DNA of 64,000 nucleotides, from assembly GCA_023055505.1 (NCBI GenBank), contig JALIRH010000003.1:1231501-1295500 (forward strand). Direction: 5' to 3'. A program made the position numbers and the translations under genes. Shown piece after piece: positions 58,791-64,000 of the stretch. Positions within the stretch are counted from its first letter, which is position 1; each line of letters begins with the position of its first letter. A model generated the notes under the pieces. The model was not told the DNA's origin and ran no database searches. It saw only the letters and a list, made by a program, of their open reading frames with translations. This DNA comes from Callipepla californica brunnescens (Eukaryota; Chordata; Aves; Galliformes; Odontophoridae).

Positions 58791-61700
58791 GAATGGCTTG
58801 TTTCCTATGTTTTAACTTGAAAAAGATTTCAAATTTATTATTTCAAACTGAAATGACAAAACATAAATTTTTGGCTACTAAATATCTCATTTTAAAATCA
58901 TAATATTTGTTACAGTGGATTGTAATTTTTAAAATAAATTGAAATATACAATGGAAAATTCCAAATTTCCATATTAAGGAACAGCTAACTATAGAAAAGA
59001 AATCAGTTGCTCATCTGGAATGATGACATATCAGCATAATTAAAAGTAAAATTCTTATTTTAAAATTTCACATCAGGTCCAAATATTGCATATTAACGAT
59101 ATATTTTCTCTCTATAAAAATGTATCCTTGGGATTTCATGAAGATTATGTAGTTTTTAATCTACTATGACTATTTGGATACGTTATAAATGCAAAGAGAA
59201 ATGACAAGATTTTATATGCCAAAACAAAAAAGCAGGAAGAAGCCTTTCTTTATTAGGTTGAACTTGTTATTTAGTTTTATTAGGCTAAGATTATGCTACT
59301 TTTAAGTATCTAATTTACTTCTCATAGCTGAAAGAAAATGTATGGAGTCAATGAAACAGATGCATATAAGCCATCAGTTTACCTTCTAGCAATTAAACAG
59401 GGATAATTTAAAATGCAACCCGTTTACTTTCAATTTATTCAGAGAAAAAGAAAAGGAAAAAAGATAATAGAGAAAAGTATTCAATGTAATGAAATTGCAT
59501 AAGAGTAGAGAAATTAAAGTGGATGATTTAGTAGACTGTGTACCAATATGCACATCTTTCCTTATGCTTATGGTAAAGTAAAATCCCTACAAGGTGTGCA
59601 TTAAATCTGTAACTCAGTTGCTATCTCCAAAAATCATGGGAATGGCACCTTTTCTGTGGCTGATTTCTTTAACTGTCTTTTTAAGAAAGATTGCAGATGT
59701 TTTTATTTTACAAGTGCAAGTAAATTGTATTAACTGGATCATAAAAGGCAAAATACTACTATTACTATTACTTCATTGCTAGTAGTAATAGCAGTAGTAA
59801 TCCAGCCCAGTGAATTTTAACAATTTGCATTTCCTTTTGAGAGAGATTAAGATCTATATATCTGCAATGGAAATAGATGGATAAACAAACAAATATAGCA
59901 CCTTTACAGTTAAAGAATTATGTCTCATATTCTCCAAAATTTCAACACCATTCCTGAAACAAGTCTGGAGGCTCTGAAACCTCTCCCCAGAGAAGGTTCC
60001 CATTGCCCAAGTACAATATACTTCCTGGTCTGCATAGCTCTAGTAAATGCAGTTAATAGTTATCATGAAGGTAAAAGATATACCATGATTTTACATTTAA
60101 AAAGTTCTAGAATGAACTGGAGACGTTATCCCCAAATTGAGAGCTGCTCTTACATATGAAGAATATTCTTTTTTTTCATGATGCATTGCAGTAGAAAATC
60201 CCATAGAAATTAGATGTAGCATAAAAAATAGTATATATGATTTAAAGGAAAATAAAACGAAAAAAAAAAGAGAAAGAAATAGAAAACTATTCTTCTCATT
60301 TATTCTTTTAGTTGCCTCTTTCTTCCAACAGTTCAACCATTCTCTTACAGTATGAATACAGTTACATTTCGTACCATCATTTCAAGTTTGAGCTGTTCTC
60401 CATAATTCAAATTGTATCTTAGTGTAAAATGAAAGATCCATTGTGCTTTTTACATTTATATACTTCAAATAAAAATAAAGGTTTGGATTTTGTTTGTTTG
60501 TTTGTCTGTTTTTTGACATTTAAATAAACCATCTAAGGTACAAAGTTATTGGACGTAAGTGATATTGTTATATAATTTATAGCAAAATAAAATAAGTAAA
60601 ATCTTAGAAACTTAAAGAAAATAAATGAACTTTAATTAGTATATATCTGGGGAATCAAAGTGTTTTTATTATTCAATGGTATGTAATTGGTAGAATTTTT
60701 GGCTTATAATTGCATGCAATCCTTGTGAAACACTTGCCTACAGACACTGACTTTCTTAAAATACTTACATTTCGTACAAAGCTTTTTGACAACATCTGCT
60801 CCCACAGCACTCCTGTTAGCAGTTTTGACAGTTATGAAAACACTTGTCAAATTATCCCACAGCAATTTAAGGTATGGAAGACCAAAAAAGTCTTACTCCA
60901 AAGCATAACTTCATGAAAGTAAGATGTTTTATCTGATAGTCTGCTACACAAGGAAAGATTTATTCTAATTTATTTTCTTCCAAAATAAATGCTAGAGTTT
61001 GAACTTGTGTGAAATTTTTCTCCCAGAAAGATGTGGATTCTGCCTCAATGACTGATATAACTTCTTGTGTATATCTGGTTGGAAAGAGCATGATTCCACA
61101 TCCCACATATCCTATGGTAAAGTTTGTTGTGCTGTGAACAATCAGGGTAGTCAGTGAGGTGTGTAATGCTTTTAATATTCAGCAAACATGAGAGAAGAGT
61201 TTAAGGGAAAGATACAGAAGTTGAATGTCTTTGAGTGCAATGAGTTGCATCTTTAAGAAATAATTAAGCCCCTAATTATCCTATGTATTTCAGCATTAAG
61301 ACTATCTAATAATTTATATTCCCACATCGGAGTGTGTTTAGTACAGATTCATTTTTATGAGGAAAACTACAAAATTCAATAGGTCAAAAATGGAGTAGTT
61401 ACCTGAAGGGTATGCAATCAAAATGCTTGCTTACAGGACTGTTTCCAGTTTTGTGAATGACACAACTGAAGGTCTAGAAAACTGACGTTTTCTATTTTCA
61501 TGTAATTAATTCAATCCTTATTAAATGTCCTATTAAAATTTTTGACACAATTAGTATATCACCTTGTTTAATTTTTAATGACTTTACCTACTGTATATTT
61601 TTTTTATAATACTGGAATCAGTAAAGTTGAGTATGTATAAAATTCATAGATAATCAGAGAAAGAATGGCAAAATAGGGACAGTTTTCTTCCAGTAAATCA

Positions 61701-64000
61701 AGGAGAATTTCATTAATTTCAGTCATAGCTACTGGAGTCTATGTGACCAAAACCTGAGCCTGATAGCTGAGAATAAGAGGATCACAAATAAAGCTTATAA
61801 TACATATGTGCACTTCAGAATCTTTCTAAACTTGCAGTTTATTAGTTGCCCAGACAATAAGTACAATAAGTAATACTTCAGCTAAACAAAGGTGAAACAG
61901 AAGGAGCCATGCTAAAGTTAGATGTTGGTGCAACAATTGTGTATGTGAGGAAAGATACAAATCCATGACTATGCTGAACATAAAGTATTTTGTTAGGCAT
62001 CATGGTTTGATGCTTTCACATATAAAAAATATTCTAACAGTAATTCTGATGTACAACAAATTGTACTATGAAAATCATAAGCATAAAATAAAAAGGACTG
62101 ATACATCAGATTTCCACCTCAGTTTTGGTATAACAATAGATGTAATACAATGCAAAAGGGGTTTCCCCTTTTGAACAGGCTGACTTCCAATGTGCTGGAT
62201 TTTGTGGCTATTCACTGCCTTTTTGACACAGAAGCTTAGCAAGTTGCTATTAAAGCCTTTTGACACCTTAGGATCTTACATGTTCCAGGGAATGGGCATT
62301 GTGGGAAATTAGTGATGACTGCACTTTATGATTCTTTATCTATTGGAATAGTTAATAAATTACCTTATTTCATAAATTCTACAGCAAAAAAGCCCGTGGA
62401 CTTACATTAGTATAAATCAGGAATAGAAGAGTAATAAATTATTCTTAAGGTTTTCTTTCCTTCTTTAAACAGCTTGATAAATTGGCTTTGATTCTAATAT
62501 ATCTTCATGTGATTTATGTTTTGGAGAAGAAGATTACTGAATTGATAAAGCTCATAACAATTGCCAGTTTTTCAGTGAATCTTTTCAGTAAGAAACAGCT
62601 TATTTATGATTACATAAATTTAAACGCAGACAATTTTTTCCACATTTGCATACTATGAACTCAAACAGTCATCTATTTAACCTCTCCCTAAAAAATAGTA
62701 TCTTGTGATTAGATAATCATTCACTTTTAGAATACTGTATGAAAAAAAAGACCTAAAACAAATTGAAAATTAGGCAAAATAAATTAGGTAGAAATTTCAA
62801 TATTCATACAAAAGCAACAAAGTTGATGGTATTTAAGCTGCTTTCAAAGAATTTGAAAGATGATCATCCAGAAAAGTTGCATTAATTAAGGAATTCATTG
62901 TCTTATTTTTATTTTGCATACCCATACTTTTACTCTGTGTATAAAGTACTTATTAAAATTTGTTTTCAAAATAACTGTTTGGAATCTCTATATTTTTATT
63001 TTTTATTTTTTATTTTTTTTGTTTGTTTGTTTATGAGCCTCCTTATTTTGTTAGCATTTTCTGAATCATTTTTCAGATTTCAGAATTTATTCAGAAAATG
63101 AAGTCCACAGTTCTGTCAGTTACTATTCCAGTAAAGGAAAAATTTCCCATAACGTATTTATGGTGTAACTATGAGTACAATTGTAGTTTTTGATATTGAT
63201 TTGACATTAAGATTATTATCAGAGCACATAATGGATCTTAAAATCAATGATGTTGTGACTAAATTAAGGAGGCCAGAATGTCGGTAGGAACTTGCTATTT
63301 CTGTAAGATGATTTATGACTTTACAAAGAAAAGATAACATATACTTGATACCTATCTTGGAGGACAGTTAAGTCTGCTTCCACTCAAATCTGGAACTAAA
63401 TTTGAAAATTATGTTTCTGGAATTAGATTCTCCATAGAGACCTGTCTCTGTAATATGTTTACTAAATTATTAGATTAATCCCTGATTCATTTACTATGCT
63501 CATCTTAAAGCACTGTTGTGGACATGGCACAGATATGCCATTATTATGATGCAGTAAATTTGTGCCTCAAATTTTCTGTAAAATGGGGTTCATAGTATTT
63601 TCCATTGATGTTATGATGATAAATACAATTTTATTTGAACCACTGCGAAGTGTGATAGTGAAGTTACTCAGCTATTCTTGACAGGGATTGTATTCTACTT
63701 AAAAGCATAATCCTGACTGTCACCTGTGAAGAGGCTCTAGTTGTATGATGCATAACAGTTGAGAGGCCTGGAATCATACAGCACCAGACACCAATATATA
63801 CATTCTCAAAGAATTCCATTATTTAAAGTTGTTCTGACTTTGGATAGTAAATTTAGCTATATATTTTAGATACGTAAGTATACTTCATATTATAGCTTTA
63901 GGAAAGAACTTGTATTCATGAAAATCAGTCACACTTTGTTTAATCTTGTAGAAAGGTATATAGCAATGGTATGTTGATTATGCCAAACTCCTACTCTCTT
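58791..64000. other. 5.2 kb of AT-rich DNA without recognised elements
   Basis: No mobile element, exon or RNA gene is recognised. It contains a TAC/GTA-type imperfect hairpin at about 59752-59806, a (GTTT)n tract at about 60490-60512, a perfect short hairpin at 62153-62173, and a T-rich patch at about 62990-63032. Open frames do not exceed 79 codons and carry no motif. Confidence 0.5.
62153..62173. other. Perfect short inverted repeat
   Basis: CAAAAGGGG and CCCCTTTTG are separated by TTT. The 9-bp arms are perfect. This length of palindrome is expected occasionally by chance in 64 kb, so no function is assigned. Confidence 0.8.

Noticed and set aside
1..64000. tRNA, rRNA, snRNA, CRISPR arrays, bacterial operons or ribosome binding sites
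   Set aside because: No tRNA A/B boxes in cloverleaf context, no rRNA or U-snRNA motifs, and no spaced direct repeats were seen. The repeats show that this is vertebrate nuclear DNA.

Overview
The window reads as intergenic or deep-intronic DNA from a galliform bird, most likely chicken (Gallus gallus) or a close relative. This rests on three repeat types seen directly. First, many CR1 LINE 3' ends, with the characteristic tandem tail ATTCTATG or its variant ATTCTGTG, truncated at varying points in the reverse-transcriptase ORF. Second, four copies of a short, internally deleted mariner element of the galliform 'Galluhop' type. Third, several solo LTRs of avian endogenous retroviruses. The background is AT-rich with homopolymer and (AAAT)n tracts. 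I find no protein-coding exon, tRNA, rRNA, known ncRNA or CRISPR array that I can defend. Almost every longer open reading frame is an accidental antisense frame of CR1, a frame through a pentanucleotide microsatellite, or a chance frame in AT-rich DNA.

Layout. 1-2.5 kb: a solo LTR (family A) broken by two nested CR1s. 3.7-5.2 kb: a CR1 running into a 413-bp (CCCCT/CTCCT)n polypyrimidine tract. 7.1-7.9 kb: layered CR1 insertions and a mariner fragment. 9.3-11.2 kb: a near-complete mariner, a CR1-F-like element and a second family A LTR. 15.2-19.3 kb: three LTRs of a second family (family B), two on the minus strand and one on the plus, with a CR1 between the first two. 19.3-23.0 kb: nothing recognisable. 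23.0-24.3 kb: mariner plus CR1. 28.4-29.1 kb: CR1-F-like element with a nested CR1. 33.4-39.1 kb: three old minus-strand CR1 relics and an unclassified repeat. 41.8-42.4 kb: CR1. 42.4-49.8 kb: long stretch without recognised mobile elements. 49.9-54.5 kb: CR1-F pair, an apparently inverted (twin-primed) CR1, and a CpG-rich family B LTR. 56.5-58.8 kb: mariner and an old CR1. 58.8-64 kb: unannotated AT-rich DNA.

No genes act together here. What the window records is insertion history: nested insertions give relative ages, and short target-site duplications confirm several boundaries. The best leads are the nested CR1s with short duplications, the inverted CR1, the large G4/triplex-prone microsatellite, a near-perfect 17-bp-arm hairpin at 48976-49017, a 26-base exact duplication 10 kb apart, and a CpG-rich LTR that looks young. 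I see no convincing novel biological system. Family assignments come from memory of consensus sequences, without a database search.
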